64,000 nt of DNA from Lampris incognitus. Taxonomy: Eukaryota > Chordata > Actinopteri > Lampriformes > Lampridae. Numbering within the stretch: the first letter of the stretch is position 1; each line of letters opens with the position of its first letter. Shown piece after piece: positions 10,674-22,401 of the stretch. Under the pieces are notes generated by a model. It saw only the letters and a list, made by a program, of their open reading frames with translations, had not been told where the DNA came from and made no database searches. The position numbers and the translations under genes were made by a program. The stretch lies in the NCBI RefSeq assembly GCF_029633865.1, contig NC_079212.1:80506672-80570671 (forward strand), given 5' to 3'.

Positions 10674-11444
10674 ATGGACCCAGGCAAACCCAAGGAGCGG
10701 ACGGTCCCTGTGACGCCCCAGAGCCCCGTTCCCCTAGAGGCAGTAGTAAGAAGTCACAGTTGCCAACTTGCCTCTCTCTGCTCAGAGCTTACTACTGCCT
10801 TCACCCGTGTCACCGGAGAGATCAGCGATCTTCAGTCCGGCTCCCAGGCCGCGACGAGCACGTTAGATGCCCTCACCGCGCAGATCGCTGCACTCTCCAC
10901 AGCGGCCTCTAGGATGAGCGACCACCCTGCCCTGGCCTCGGTCTCTGCCCCCAGCTCGGCCTCCGGTTTCCCCGTTCCTGGTCCCGACGTTCCCCCTCCG
11001 AGTCAACCCCCACTTGACCCCCGGTGCGAGCCTAACCTCCCCTGCCCCAAGGCCTTCGGTGGGGAGTTCGAGCTGTGCAGGGGTTTCCTTGGTCAGTGTG
11101 AGCTCCTGTTCAAACACCAGCCAGCTAGGTATAGGACAGGAGAGACCAAGGTAGCCCTTGTCATGTCCCTCCTCACCGGCAAAGCCCTCAGCTGGGCCAT
11201 AGCGGCGGTAGGCCATACCGAGCAGCTCGCCTCGGACTATGGTGCCTTCCGCCGCGAGTTCAATCTGGTGTTCGACCACCCAGCTGACGGGCAGGACGCT
11301 GCCAGCCGCCTCCATTCCATCCAACAGGGAGCCAGGTCGGTGGCAGAGTATTCCCTGGAGGTAAGGATACTCGCGGCAGACAGTGGGTGGGATGACACTG
11401 CGCTCAAGAGCGCGTACAGGAGGGGGCTGAGCGAGCCCATCTAA
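10674..11444 (+). pseudogene. Gypsy-1 gag, N-terminal part
   Basis: Starts at ATG 10674 (MDPGKPKER...). 256 codons are open until TAA at 11442-11444. The segment holds a predicted helical N-terminus, a Pro-rich linker, and the capsid-like retrotransposon gag domain (ELCRGFLGQCELLF, TGKALSWA). The same frame continues immediately after the stop with gag-like sequence, so the stop is a single internal nonsense codon and not the natural end. Gag forms the particle in which reverse transcription occurs. Confidence 0.88.
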
Positions 11445-12534
11445 GATCTTATCGTTCGGGACCGCCCTGCCTCCTTCAACGAGCTCGTCACCCTCGCCCT
11501 CCAGATGGACGAACGGCTGCGGGAGCGGCGCCAGGAACGCGCCCCGCGCGCTGGCCCCTCCCATAGACCAACCCCCGTCCGTCCTACCGGTGCTTTCCCT
11601 GGGTCAGCGTCCCGTGGGCTCTCTCCACCCTCACACTCCACCTCGCAACCCTGGGTGGCTTCTGGATCCAGGCCGGAGGAGGAGCCCATGCAGTTGGGTC
11701 GGTCACGGCTCCCGCTGGAAGTTAGGGAGCAGAGGATGCATGGCCACCTCTGCCTCTACTGCGGGAGGTCGGGCCACTATATCAAGGCCTGCCCGACTCG
11801 CCCAAAAAGACCCGGCTCACTAGTGAGGGGTGTCCTAGTGAGTCTGACGACCCTGCCCCAGCCCAAGAAGGAGCACAACCACCTCTTTCCGGTCACTCTC
11901 ACCTGGGGTAACCGCTCACTGTCTGTTGGTGCACTCCTGGATTCGGGGGCGGACGAGTGTTTGATGGACACCTCGCTGGCCCGGCAAGCCGGCATTCCAC
12001 TCGTCCCCCTAGACACACCCCTCACAGCCCAAGCCCTAGATGGACGTTCACTAGGTAAAATCACACACAGCACTGCTTCCCTCACCCTCACTCTTTCGGG
12101 TAATCACGTGGAAGCTATCCGTTTCTTGGTTTTGCACGCCCCCACAGCGCCCCTGGTGTTAGGAAGACCGTGGTTGGAACGGCACGATCCCTACATCTCT
12201 TGGTCTACTGGGCGGATTTTGGGTTGGAGCGTTGCGTGTCATGCCAACTGCCTTCGCTCCGCCCACTCCCCGTCCAGCGGCCTCAGACCCGTGCCTCCTC
12301 CCACGGATCTCACTGGTGTTCCTTCCATTTATCACGATTTAGCCCCTGTATTTAGTAAAGAAAGTGCACTTTCCCTCCCCCTTCACCGTCCCTATGATTG
12401 TGCCATAGATCTCTTTCCCGGGGCCGCCCTTCCCACCGGTCGGTTGTATAACCTCTCCGTCCCGGAGAAGGAGGCTATGCGCAATTATATCAGAGTCCCT
12501 GGCCTCAGGAATCATAAGGCCCTCGTCTTCCCCG
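11445..12534 (+). pseudogene. Gypsy-1 gag C-terminus, zinc knuckle, protease and start of RT
   Basis: In frame with the upstream gag. It contains a CCHC zinc knuckle (CLYCGRSGHYIKAC, about 11750-11791) that binds element RNA, and an aspartic protease active site (LLDSGADE, about 11934-11957). It then enters the region leading into RT ([11 protein letters not shown]). A two-base loss in a short GA repeat near 12490 shifts the frame; RT continues in another frame. Confidence 0.88.
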
Positions 12535-15158
12535 GTGGCGGCGGGCTTCTTTTTTGTGGCAAAGAAGGAGGGCAGCCGGAGGCCTTGCATAGATTATCGA
12601 ATGTTAAATAATATCACGGTGAAAAATAAATACCCACTCCCCCTTATGAGTTCCACGTTCGAGCCACTCACTCACGCCACGGTGTTCACGAAGCTGGACC
12701 TGCGCAGCGCGTACCACCTGGTGCGCATCCGGGAAGGGGATGAATGGAAGACGGCCTTCAACACCCACCTAGGGCATTTCGAGTACCTCGTTATGCCCTT
12801 CGGCCTCACCAACGCCCCGGCCGTCTTCCAGGCATTGGTCAACGACGTGCTCCGGGACATGCTGAACACGTTCGCGGTGGTGTACCTGGATGACATACTC
12901 GTGTTCTCTAGGACTGAGGAGGAACACCACCAGCATGTCCGCCTGGTCCTCCAACGGCTGCTGGAGAACAGGCTCTTCGTGAAAGCCGAGAAGTGCGTGT
13001 TCCACTCCGTCTCCGTGGAGTTCCTTGGCCACATCATGGAGAAGGGGCTCGTCCGCACTGACCCCAGGAAGACCCGAGCGGTGGAGGAGTGGGCACGGCC
13101 CACCAACAGGACGCAACTCCAGCGCTTCCTGGGGTTTGCAAACTTCTACCGGCGCTTCATCAGGGGGTTCAGCCGTGTGGCCGCCCCCCTCACTGCACTC
13201 ACCTCCAACCTCCGCCCCTTCTCCTGGACCTCGGAGGCGGAAGCCGCCTTCTTGGCCCTGAAGAGGCTGTTCACAACGGCTCCGGTGCTCGCCCACCCGG
13301 ACCCGTGCAGACAGTTCATCGTGGAGGTGGACGCATCGGACACGGGCATCGGAGCCGTCCTCTCCCAGCGGTCGGAGGAGGACCAGAAGATCCACCCGTG
13401 CGCCTTCTTCTCCCGGCGTTTCAGTCCTGCGGAGAAGAATTATGACATCGGCAACAGGGAGTTGCTGGCCGTCCACGCCGCCCTAGAGGAGTGGAGACAC
13501 TGGCTGGAGGGAGCAGGGCAGCCGTTCATCGTATGGTCCGATCACAAAAACCTGACCGACGTACGGACGGCTAAGAGGCTCAACCCCAGGCAGGCGCGCT
13601 GGGCTCTCTTCTTCAGCCGGTTCGACTTCACCCTCACCTACCGCCCGGGCACCAAGAACGTCAGGGCAGACGCCCTCTCCCGTCTGTTTCCCGAGGGGTC
13701 CCCTGACGCCCCAGACACCATCCTTCCCCCGGCCCGGGTGGTGGGCGCCGTCACCTGGGCCATCGAATCAGTGGTGAGAAGGGCCCAGCGCGCCCATCCC
13801 GACCCAGGCAATGGACCCCGGAACCAGCTATTTGTGCCTCCCTCTGTCCGGCCCCAGGTGCTGGAGTGGGGCCACTCCAGCCATCTTGCCTGCCACCCCG
13901 GTGTCTACCGAACGGCGGCCTTCATCCGCAGGGGTTTCTGGTGGCCCACCATGGAGGCAGACACCAGGGAGTTCGTGGCAGCCTGCACAACCTGCGCCCG
14001 CAGCAAGGCTCTCCATCGCCCTCCAGCAGGTCTCCTGCGCCCCCTTCCTGTCCCCGGCCGACCTTGGTCCCACATTGCCTTGGACTTTGTAACTGGCCTC
14101 CCCGTGTCCCAAGGCAATGACACCATCTTGACCATTGTCGACCGGTTTTCCAAGGCCGTCCATTTTGTTGCCCTCACCAAACTCCCCTCTGCAGCCGAGA
14201 CGGCGGACCTTCTCGTCTCCCACGTCGTCCGACCTCATGGGATTCCCCTGGACATTGTCTCTGACAGTGGTCCCCAGTTCACTTCGAAGGTATGGCAGGC
14301 TTTCTGTAAGGGGATTGGGGCCACGGTCAGCCTCTCCTCCGGGTATCACCCCCAGACCAATGGGCAGGCAGAGCGGGCCAATCAAGCCCTGGAGGCGGCT
14401 TTGCGTTGCGTTACCACCAGCAACCCCGCCTCCTGGAGCAAGCACCTGCCCTGGGTGGAGTACTCGCTCAACTCCATGGAGAGTTCGGCTACCGGTTTGT
14501 CCCCCTTCGAGTGTTCCCTGGGCTATCAACCCCCTCTGTTCCCCCATCAGGAGTTGGAGGTAGCGGTCCCGTCCACGAGGGCCCATCTCCGCCGATGCCG
14601 GCGCGTTTGGAAGACCGCCCGGGCCGCTATGTTGCAAGCTACAGAGCGGGCCCGGCGCAGCGCCAACCGGCGGAGAGTGCCGGCCCCAGCTTATCGACCT
14701 GGCCAGAGGGTATGGCTCCTGGCCCGGGACCTGCCCCTCCCTACCCTCAACCGGAAGCTGGCTCCCCGCTACGTCGGTCCCTACACCATCGACCGCATCG
14801 TCAACCCTTCGGCGGTGCGTCTCCATCTCCCTACCTCACTCAAGATCCATCCCGTCTTCCATGTCTCGCGCCTCAAACCGGTAGCCACCAGCCCCGTGTC
14901 TCCCCCTGTCCAAGCTCCTCCACCCCCCAGGGTCCTCGACGGTGGTGACATGGTCTGGGATGTCGACCAGCTGCTCGCCGTACGCCGCCGGGGGCGTGGG
15001 TACCAATACCTGGTGGACTGGGTTGGCTATGGGCCCGAGGACCGCAGCTGGGTTCCCCGGTCCTACCTGGCCGACCCCGCACTCCTGGAGGAGTTCTATC
15101 GGGCCCACCCCAACGCCATCGGACGGTCGCCCGGTGTCTTCCGTAGGAGGGGGGGTCC
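12535..15158 (+). CDS. Gypsy-1 pol: RT, RNase H, integrase, chromodomain
   Basis: This uninterrupted frame runs past the element's coding region into the 3' LTR (stop at 15390). RT has YLDD at 12883-12894. RNase H follows ([15 protein letters not shown], then [14 protein letters not shown]). Integrase has an HHCC finger (H-X-CHPG ... CTTC) and a DDE core ([23 protein letters not shown]). A chromodomain ([19 protein letters not shown]) lies at about 14950-15110 and in this clade can guide insertion to modified chromatin. It is separated from gag by a frameshift, so it is not expressed as the normal polyprotein. Confidence 0.92.
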
Positions 15159-15914
15159 TGTTGTGGTTACACCGCCCCGAGCTGCCGCCCCGGCACGTTC
15201 AAGCCACTCCCCCAGCTCGGACGAGCCGGAAACATCCGAGCGCTCGCGCTCTGAGACGAGCGCTGCACTGCACCAGGTGTTTGCCATCATCCATCAGGCA
15301 CACCTGTGGCAATCAGGCAGCCTTCTACAAGAAGCCTCCCAGAACGTCTCTCAGTGCTTCGACGTACTGAACCCTGCGGTAAAGTTCTGATAAGCCCTCC
15401 AGCGTTCCTTGCTTTCTGTTTATTCCCCAGTGTCTTATCTTCGTGTCTCTGTTTCCTCCCAAGACTTTCCCTCCGCGTTTTCCATGGCTCCCCGCGTCTC
15501 CCTCGTCCCCAGCGACCTTCACGTTTCTCCCCGGACCTCTCCTGCGATCTCCCCCCTTGTCCCTCTACCTGGACCCCTCCTTTCGGACTCGATTTCTCGG
15601 ACCTGGACTTTCTCGGACAACCCCTCTTGGATCACGGACTGGACTTTCTCGCCAGGTGCACGCACATTTCTTCAACACCTCCTGGTCATTTACATACCGC
15701 ACCACACATTGGCTAAAAACACTCACACATAGTTATACACGCAAACCACGGGACACCACATAGTTTATTCACACATCCCCCTAACAGAACGCCTTTTTTC
15801 ACCATACATTTCCCTCCCACAATAAAACCCCCCTTTGTAGACTTAGAAGTCATCTCGTGTCTGTCTGTCTTGGGTTTCGCCACACGGGTCAGGTTCTGGT
15901 GCGCGAGCATAACA
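15159..15914 (+). repeat. Gypsy-1 3' LTR
   Basis: Starts TGTTGTGG just after a G-rich tract and ends GCATAACA. AATAAA lies at 15821-15826. It differs from the 5' LTR by scattered substitutions and small deletions, for example a 5-base gap in the CTCGGCTCGCGC region. Confidence 0.92.
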
Positions 15915-16785
15915 CCCTTTCTTGTTTGCAATGGTGATGGAGAGCTTGACAGGCGATATCAGGCAGGAGTCTCCATGGACTATGATGTTTGCAGATGACA
16001 TTGTGATCTGTAGTGAGAGTAGGGTGCAGGTGGAGGAGAGCCTGGAGAGGTGGAGGTATGCACTGGAGAGAAGAGGAATGAAAGTCAGTAGGAGTAAGAT
16101 GGAATACCTATGCATGAGTGAGAGGGAGGACAGTGGAATGGTGAGGATACAAGGAGTGAAGGTGATGTATTAATTTAAATACTTGGAGTCAACTGTCCAA
16201 AGTAAACGGGGAGTGCAGAAGAGAGGTGAAGAAGAGAGTGCAGGCAGGCTGGGTGGAGAAGAGTGTCAGGAGTGATGTGTGACAGAAGGATACCAGCAAG
16301 AGTTAAAGGGAAGGTTTACAAGATGGTTGTGAGACCAGCTATGTTCTATGGTTTGGAGATAGTGGCACTGATGAAAAGACAGGAGGTGGAGCTGGAGGTG
16401 GCAGAGATGAAGATGATAAGATTTTCATTGGGAGTGAAGAAGGACAGGATTAGGAGCGAGTATATTAGAGGGACAGCTCAGGTTGGACGGTTTGGAGACA
16501 AAGCAAGAGAGACAAGATTGAGATGGTTTGGACATGTGTGGAGGAGAGATGCTGGGTATATTGGGAGAAGGATGCTGAATATGGAGCTGCCAGGGAAGAG
16601 GAGAAGAGGAAGGCCAAAGAGGAGGTTTATGGATGTGGTGAGGGAGGACATGCAGGTGGCTAGTGTGATGGAGGAAGATGCAGAAGACAGGAAGAGATGG
16701 AAATGGATGATCTGCTGTGGCGCCTCCTAACGGGAGCACACGAAAGTAGTAGAAGTAATAGTAGTAGTAGTAGTAGTAGTATATA
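15915..16785 (+). mobile_element. LINE-B, 3' part after gypsy-1
   Basis: Reverse-transcriptase catalytic loop FADD (15988-15999), thumb and C-terminal region in two frames (15922-16173 and 16263-16730). The break has an in-frame TAA near 16171 and a frameshift before 16263. Motifs include RWFGHVWRRDAGYIGRRML and GRPKRRFMD. The end is a TAG repeat, as in RTE-like LINEs that terminate in short tandem repeats. The copy is 5'-truncated, inactive, and split by gypsy-1. Confidence 0.85.
16747..16779. repeat. (TAG)n tail of LINE-B
   Basis: A TAG run of about nine units at the end of the LINE sequence. Confidence 0.9.
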
Positions 16786-16803
16786 TACTGTATACTCTTA
16801 TGG

Positions 16804-17121
16804 CATGAAACAGGCTTGTACTCATAAAGAATTTACTTGACTCACTGGATTATTTCGCTCCTTATTTGTTGAGCACTTGCGTTACCGTGGAGTGTTTCTT
16901 TTAACAAAGTATGTGTGTGTTTGTGTGTATAAACTAGGTTAAAAGAAAAAAAGTTTATCTATATACTGTATATCTATATAGATAGACAGATAGATAGATA
17001 GATAGATGGATAACTTTGTTAAAAGAATCACTGAGTGGGAGGGAACGTGCTCAACAAGTAAGGTGCAAAATAATCCAGTGAGTCAAGTAAATTCTCTGAG
17101 ACAGCACAAGCCTGTTTCATG
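16804..17121. repeat. Fold-back inverted repeat with 105-bp arms
   Basis: The left arm 16804-16910 reads CATGAAACAGGCTTGT ... TTTAACAAAGT. The right arm 17013-17121 is its imperfect reverse complement (ACTTTGTTAAAAGAA ... GTTTCATG), with several small indels. The spacer is a GATA-type microsatellite. A third partial copy of one arm (AATTTACTTGACTCACTGGA) lies at 17142-17161. A foldback or MITE-like unit is plausible, but no target duplication is clear. Confidence 0.8.
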
Positions 17122-17188
17122 CTTATACTATCTCACAGAGAATTTACTTGACTCACTGGAAATTTATATATATATATATATATATATA

Positions 17189-17263
17189 CAGTGGCTTGCA
17201 AAAGTATTCATACCCCTTGAACTTTTCCACATTTTGTCACGTTTCGACCACAAACATAAATAT

Positions 17264-17266
<3 letters not shown>
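17189..17266 (+). mobile_element. Tc1 TIR fragment (family TcB)
   Basis: Begins CAGTGGCTTGCAAAAG after TA (17187-17188) and matches the terminal repeat of the complete TcB element at 29450. After about 78 bp it runs into a GT microsatellite, and the rest of the element is absent. Confidence 0.88.
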
Positions 17267-17297
<31 letters not shown>

Positions 17298-17413
17298 GGA
17301 CTGGCGGCCCGTCCGGGGTGTCTCCCTGCCTGCCGACCAATGACTTCTGGGATAGACTCCAGCATCCCACGACCCCGGTTGGGAGAAGCGGCTTGGATAA
17401 TGGATGGATGGAT
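17267..17413 (+). mobile_element. GT microsatellite plus LINE 3'-tail fragment
   Basis: A (GT)n run to 17296 is followed by GGACTGGCGGCCCGTCC...GGGATAGACTCCAG and a terminal ATGG repeat. It matches the fragment at 7309-7400. Confidence 0.6.
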
Positions 17414-19870
17414 GTTCTTATCAAAGAAAAGTAATTGTCTATAAACTTCTCTTTTGGCTCTCAGTGTTACTTTGAAATGCAAAGTAATTGCAATATAAAT
17501 GAAGGAATCTTCATGAGGAGCCTTGATCTAGAATGCACTGGAATGGTGTAATCTAGGACACCCAGTAATTTTCACTTAATCTATAAATTTGTAATCCTGT
17601 TCAAATTGAGAATTTCTGGTTAAAAAGCCATATTTTTTTTTCTAGAAAAGATTAAATTCACTTTATAGTACTAGTTGTTTGTCAATATGCATTTCATCTC
17701 AAGCAAATCCCTGGTTTTACAGGAAAACTCAAACAAGCCTGAAACTTTGTTTCAGCAGGATCTGCACATTAAAACAAAAATCATCAACTGTTACACACTA
17801 TTAAAGCCTCATTAAAAACTCATCTCATACAAATGTACTAAAATCTGTATATACCAGTCCTGGGCAAAAGGGGTCACATGAGGGTAAATAACAAAATGTT
17901 CCCCATTTATTTGGGTAACTATCTGAAGTTACAATTATTTCAAATGTTGGGGTCCTCTGTGTTATTATTTCAATCTTTGGTGCCATGTCATTGTTTTGAG
18001 CCAGGTGTCAATGGTCCCTTCCAGGTTCAAAATTAGAGAAACAATTTTCTCTTGCTTTGATGCTTTTGCAGCCACGCTATAAACTTTCTCTTTTTCATTT
18101 GAAGCCATTCACACAAGTGCCATTAAACTAGCTTTGCAAGTAATGTGTAATTACCCTACAGGTTTCCATTTTGACATGCACAACTTGTGTGTGATAAGAC
18201 TAATCACAAGTATTAAAAAGTGAAACAAGCCATCGAGAAGTGGGGTAGAATTTAAACTACAATGACATTGGCTCTAAGAGAATGGACATCCTAACCTATT
18301 CCACTCTTTGATTTGCTACATTGAGCTGTTGCATTTTGGGTTTGGCTTCAGCACTCGTGTGGTGAAATGGTTTTTGCATAGAAATGTCACTTGAAGTTGA
18401 AATAGATGTTTGTTTCAAGAGAAACCCCTGCTTGTTTACAGTATTGATTCTGAGGATGAATTCTTCAGAAGTATTCAATGAAAAGTCAACTGATGTTAGT
18501 TAAAAAGCCCTGCATCTCTTTTTTTCTGTTAACATGCAGGCTTTGAGTAAGGGCTTTGAATGAACAGGTGTCCGTACTAACATGGCTCATCTTAACCCAT
18601 TTGGGGAAAAAATGGTAGAATTGCTTTTTTAGATTGAGTACTATAAGGCTTGGTTGTAGAGGCAGAGATGCTGCACAGTACTCAGCCTAAACTGGCCTTT
18701 AAGATTGACTGAAGTTGGCTTGCATCGACAAATCCATGTTAAAATCCCTCCTTAACATTGCCCATTCCAGTTTAAATAATTAGACTCAACCAGGATACAA
18801 GAGATACTACAGGAGTACAAGGACTTGAATTAAAGTGTCAAGAAGTTTTTTGAGAGCAGATCTGTGTTTATCAGTGAGACAATAGAATGTCAAAGTGATG
18901 AGCACATGTCAGAAAAGGATTAAGGCACAACATAAACCTGACAGATTTTCAAATATTAAATTAACAATTAACAAAAAAGAAAATCGTTTTGACATTTGTT
19001 GGGTTTTTTATGCATCTTGTACTGTGTAATTTTGCTTTTTTGACATCCTCATCAAGGAAAATGGCCCATGAATTTAACTTTTTTATAAAGGTAAAAATGA
19101 AAATTATTTCTGTCCTTTTCAACTTAAAAATTATCAGTACAATTTAAGTATACATTTTAAGTTAACGAGTCAATTAAGATACAATCATTTGAGCAGTTAA
19201 AAATAAACCAAAAGATGCAAAAGTATTGCAAAAACAGAACGATAAGCATTAAGAAGTGACTATCGTCAGAGTTTGGTGTGTGTGACATTCATGTTTGATT
19301 TTAGTCGGGGAATAGAGGTAGAACTGGCAAAGTATTTTTCCCTGCCTTCTCTGCTCTTCAAAATAAAAAAATAAAAGATTTCTTGAATGCTTTTTTTTCT
19401 TTTTTTGTTCAAACAAAACGGAATTTCTCAGCTCTGTAAGTAAACCAACGCAAAGTAGGCAGCCAGGTATCTTGCTGCTATCTTGGTTTTAGTAGCCTGC
19501 AAGCCTGTAGAAGTCTCATTCCTTCAGATAAGCCAACTATTCCATTTGACTGTAAACACAATGGAAATGGCTCCCTGAGTCACTGTTTTACCTCATATGG
19601 CGTTTCCATCCTCTGACCTTCTGAACACAAGGAGCTGTGGCTGTGGAAAGAGGCTATGGCAGGTCCATGCCTCTGCTCCTTAAATGGACTCGTTTCAGAG
19701 AGGCTGGAATTGAGTCTTATTCACACATTTTTCTCAATTACACAACATGAAAAAGCTGGGTTCGTGACAGTATAATTGTTGTTTAACAATGGTAACGTGT
19801 AATTAAAATGGTTCGTTAAACTACATTTGGGAAAATCTGGATAACATCCAAAGCAGTTTAGATTATTCGA
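17414..19870. other. About 2.5 kb with nothing recognised
   Basis: AT-rich single-copy-looking DNA. No frame shows conserved protein motifs, no tandem structure stands out, and no paired terminal repeats are seen. It may be true intergenic sequence or an unrecognised old repeat. Confidence 0.4.
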
Positions 19871-20214
19871 CATTGTATATCTACATATATCTACATATAT
19901 CTACATATACCTGCATATATCTACATATAGCTACATATAATAGCTCTACATATACCTACATATCTCTGCATATATCTACATATAATATAGCTACATATAT
20001 CTACATATAATATATCTATATGTCTACATATATCTACACACACATATATATATATATATATACATATGTCTACATATAGCTACATATATCTAGATATATC
20101 TACATATAATATATCTATATATCTACATATACCTACATATATCTACATATAATATATCTATATAGCTACATATAGCTATATATATATATATATATATAGC
20201 TACATATATATATA
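19871..20214. repeat. (CTACATATAT)n-type minisatellite, left part
   Basis: Irregular units of about 10-12 bp built from CTACATATAT, CTACATATAC and CTATATAG. The same repeat resumes at 29135-29252, so the LINE-C stack is inserted in it. Confidence 0.92.
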
Positions 20215-20424
20215 TCCTCCGAGAATCGTCACCTTAACGGTGTGGAGGGGTTTGTGTGTCCCGGTGATCCTGGGAGCTGTGTTGTCGGGGGCAATAGACC
20301 CTGGTAGGGTCTCCATAGGCAAATTGGTCCCAGGGTAGGGGCCAGACTAACAGCGATTCCCAAATAACCCAGTGAATTTACACCAGTAGAGTTACAGCAC
20401 CTCGCCCGGAAAAGGGAAACCGGG

Positions 20425-21017
20425 TGTTACGTATCACGAATGACGACTATAGGCCAGTGTAGCGAAACCCAAAGGACAGACACAGAGCACCGAGAAAACC
20501 CAAAGGCGATTTTAATGCAGGAAAATAAACAACACTGCCACAGGGATGATAACAGAGGAATCTCAGGTGGGGGTTGTTGTGACAATGTGCGTGCGTCAGG
20601 CTACCAAAGTCCAAATCCGTAGAACGAGGGGTTGTCCGAGGAAGTCCGGGTCCGAGATCCAGGAAGTCAAGTCCAAAGGTAGGGGTCCAGGGAGAGAGAC
20701 ACGGAGGGAGATCGCTGGAGAGGTCCGGGGAAAACGTGATGGTCGCTGGGGACGAGACGCGGGGAACCGTGGAAGTCGTGGAGGGAGGGTCGCAGGGTTC
20801 AGTACGTCGAAGCACAGAGGGGTGTTCTGGGAGGTTTCTTGTAGAGGGCTGCCTGATTGCCGCAGGTGTGCCTGATAGATGATGGCAAACACCTGGTGCA
20901 GCGCAGCGCTCGTCTCCTCAAAGCGCGAACCGAGCACTCAGATGTTTCGGCACGTCCGAGCTGGGGGAGTGGCTTGAACGTGCCGGGGAGGCAGCTTGGG
21001 GCAGTGTAGCCACAACA
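20425..21017 (-). mobile_element. Solo LTR of the gypsy-1 family
   Basis: On the minus strand this reads from TGTTGTGGCTACACTGCCCC to GTAACA, closely related to the gypsy-1 LTR (same AGGTGTTTGCCATCATC and CAGTGCTTCGACGTACTG blocks). It lacks an internal region and a second LTR. It lies in the 5' region of LINE-C. Possible 5-bp target duplication CCGGG / CCAGG, with one mismatch. Confidence 0.85.
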
Positions 21018-21280
21018 CCAGGGCCCCCTACTGGAGCCAGACCTGGGAGGGGAGCTCGCCGGCGAGCATCTGGTGGCCGGGCCTTGGCCCATGGGGCCCT
21101 GTCAGGCCCAGCCCAAAAAACAACATGGAGTCACCACCTTGTGGACCCACCACACGTGGGGATGAGCATTGGGGTAGGGTGCAATGCAGGCTGGGCGGCA
21201 GGCAAAGGTGGGGACCGGGGCGTGCTGACTTAAGGCATCGCAGATTGGTCCTCAGGACGTGTAAAGTCACCTCTCTGGTG

Positions 21281-22386
21281 GGGAAGGAGCCTTAGTTGGT
21301 GCGGGAGGTGGAGCGGTACAAACTAGATATAGTTGGACTCACTTCCACACATAGCATGGGCTCTGGTACCAAACACCTGAAGAGAGGCTGGACTTATTAC
21401 TTTTCCGGAGTTGGCCAAGGTGACAGGTGCCGGGCAGGTGTGGGGATACTCACAAGTCCCCAGTTGAGCGCCGCTGTGTTGGAGTTCTCTCCGGGGAATG
21501 AGAGGGTTGCCTCTATAAGACTGTGAGTCGCTGGGGGAAAGGCTCTGATTATTGTGTGTGCTTATGCACCGAATAGCAGTTCAGAATATCCGGCCTTCTT
21601 GGAGTCTCTGGGTGGTGTCCTGGATCGGGCTCCGCCTCGGGACTCTCTAGTTCTGCTGGGGAATTTCAACGCTCACGTGGGCAACGATGGAGAAAAATTG
21701 AGGGACGCGATTGGGAGGAACGGCCTCCCCAATCTGAACCTGGCGGTGCCTTGTTGTTGGACTTCTGCGCAAGTCATGGCTTGGCAATAACAAACAGCGT
21801 GTTCAAACATAAGGTAGTTCTTAAGTGTACTTGATACCAGAACACCTTAGACGGAAGATCGATGATAGACTTTGTGGTCGTATCATCACATCTGCAGCCG
21901 TACGTTTTGGACACTCGGGTGAAGAGAGGTGCAGAGCTGTCAACTGATCACCACCTGGTGGTGAGTTGGACCAGATGGCGGGGAAGGCTGCCAAACAGAC
22001 CTGGCAAACGCAAACGTGTAGTGAGGGTGAACTGGGAACGTCTAGCGGAGGCCCCTGTCCGTGAGGTCTTCAACTCCCACCTCTGGAAGAAGTTCTCGTG
22101 TATCCCGAGGGAGGCTTGGGACATGGAGTCTGAGTGGGCCATGTTCAAAGCCTCTATTGTAGATGCGGCAGGCAGGTGCTGTGGTCAAAAGGTCATCGGT
22201 GCCTGTCGAGGCAGAAACCCAAGAACCCGCTGGTGGACACCGGTGGTGAGCGACGCCGTCAGGCTGAAGAAGGAGGCCTTTCGGACTTGGTTGGCCCAGG
22301 GGTCCCCTGAAGCAGCAGACAGGTACCGGGAGACCAGAAGGGCTGCTGCTTCAGCGGTCGCGAAAGCAAAAACTCGGGTGTGGTAG
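21281..22386 (+). pseudogene. LINE-C endonuclease domain
   Basis: Pieces in more than one frame: VEYKLDIVGL-type start (REVERYKLDIVGLTSTH), [32 protein letters not shown] (GDFN with Asp changed to Asn), and the C-terminal MIDFVVVSS ... STDHHLVV block. In-frame stops (TGA near 21524, TAG at 22384-22386) and a frameshift near 21790 disable it. In this family the domain nicks chromosomal DNA. Confidence 0.85.
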
Positions 22387-22401
22387 TAGTTCGGCAAGGC
22401 T

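Larger units (their letters stand above)
9887..15914 (+). mobile_element. Ty3/gypsy chromodomain LTR retrotransposon (gypsy-1)
   Basis: A nearly complete element: 5' LTR 9887-10657, gag-pol 10674-15158, purine-rich tract about 15146-15157, 3' LTR 15159-15914, with a 5-bp target duplication. The domain order gag, zinc knuckle, protease, RT, RNase H, integrase, chromodomain is that of fish chromoviruses (sushi-like). The LTRs are highly similar, with scattered substitutions and a few small indels, so the insertion is fairly recent. One nonsense codon (11442-11444) and one frameshift near 12490 disable it. Confidence 0.93.

Noticed and set aside
9708-10912. Open frames across the Tc1-B/LINE-B/LTR junction and within the gypsy-1 LTR
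   Set aside because: They span element boundaries and LTR sequence, and have Pro/Arg-rich low-complexity products without domains.
13828-14826. 332-codon antisense frame in gypsy-1 integrase
   Set aside because: GC-rich shadow of pol; no recognised domain.
18296-18478. 60-codon minus-strand frame in the 17.4-19.9 kb region
   Set aside because: Short, AT-rich, no motif or splice context.
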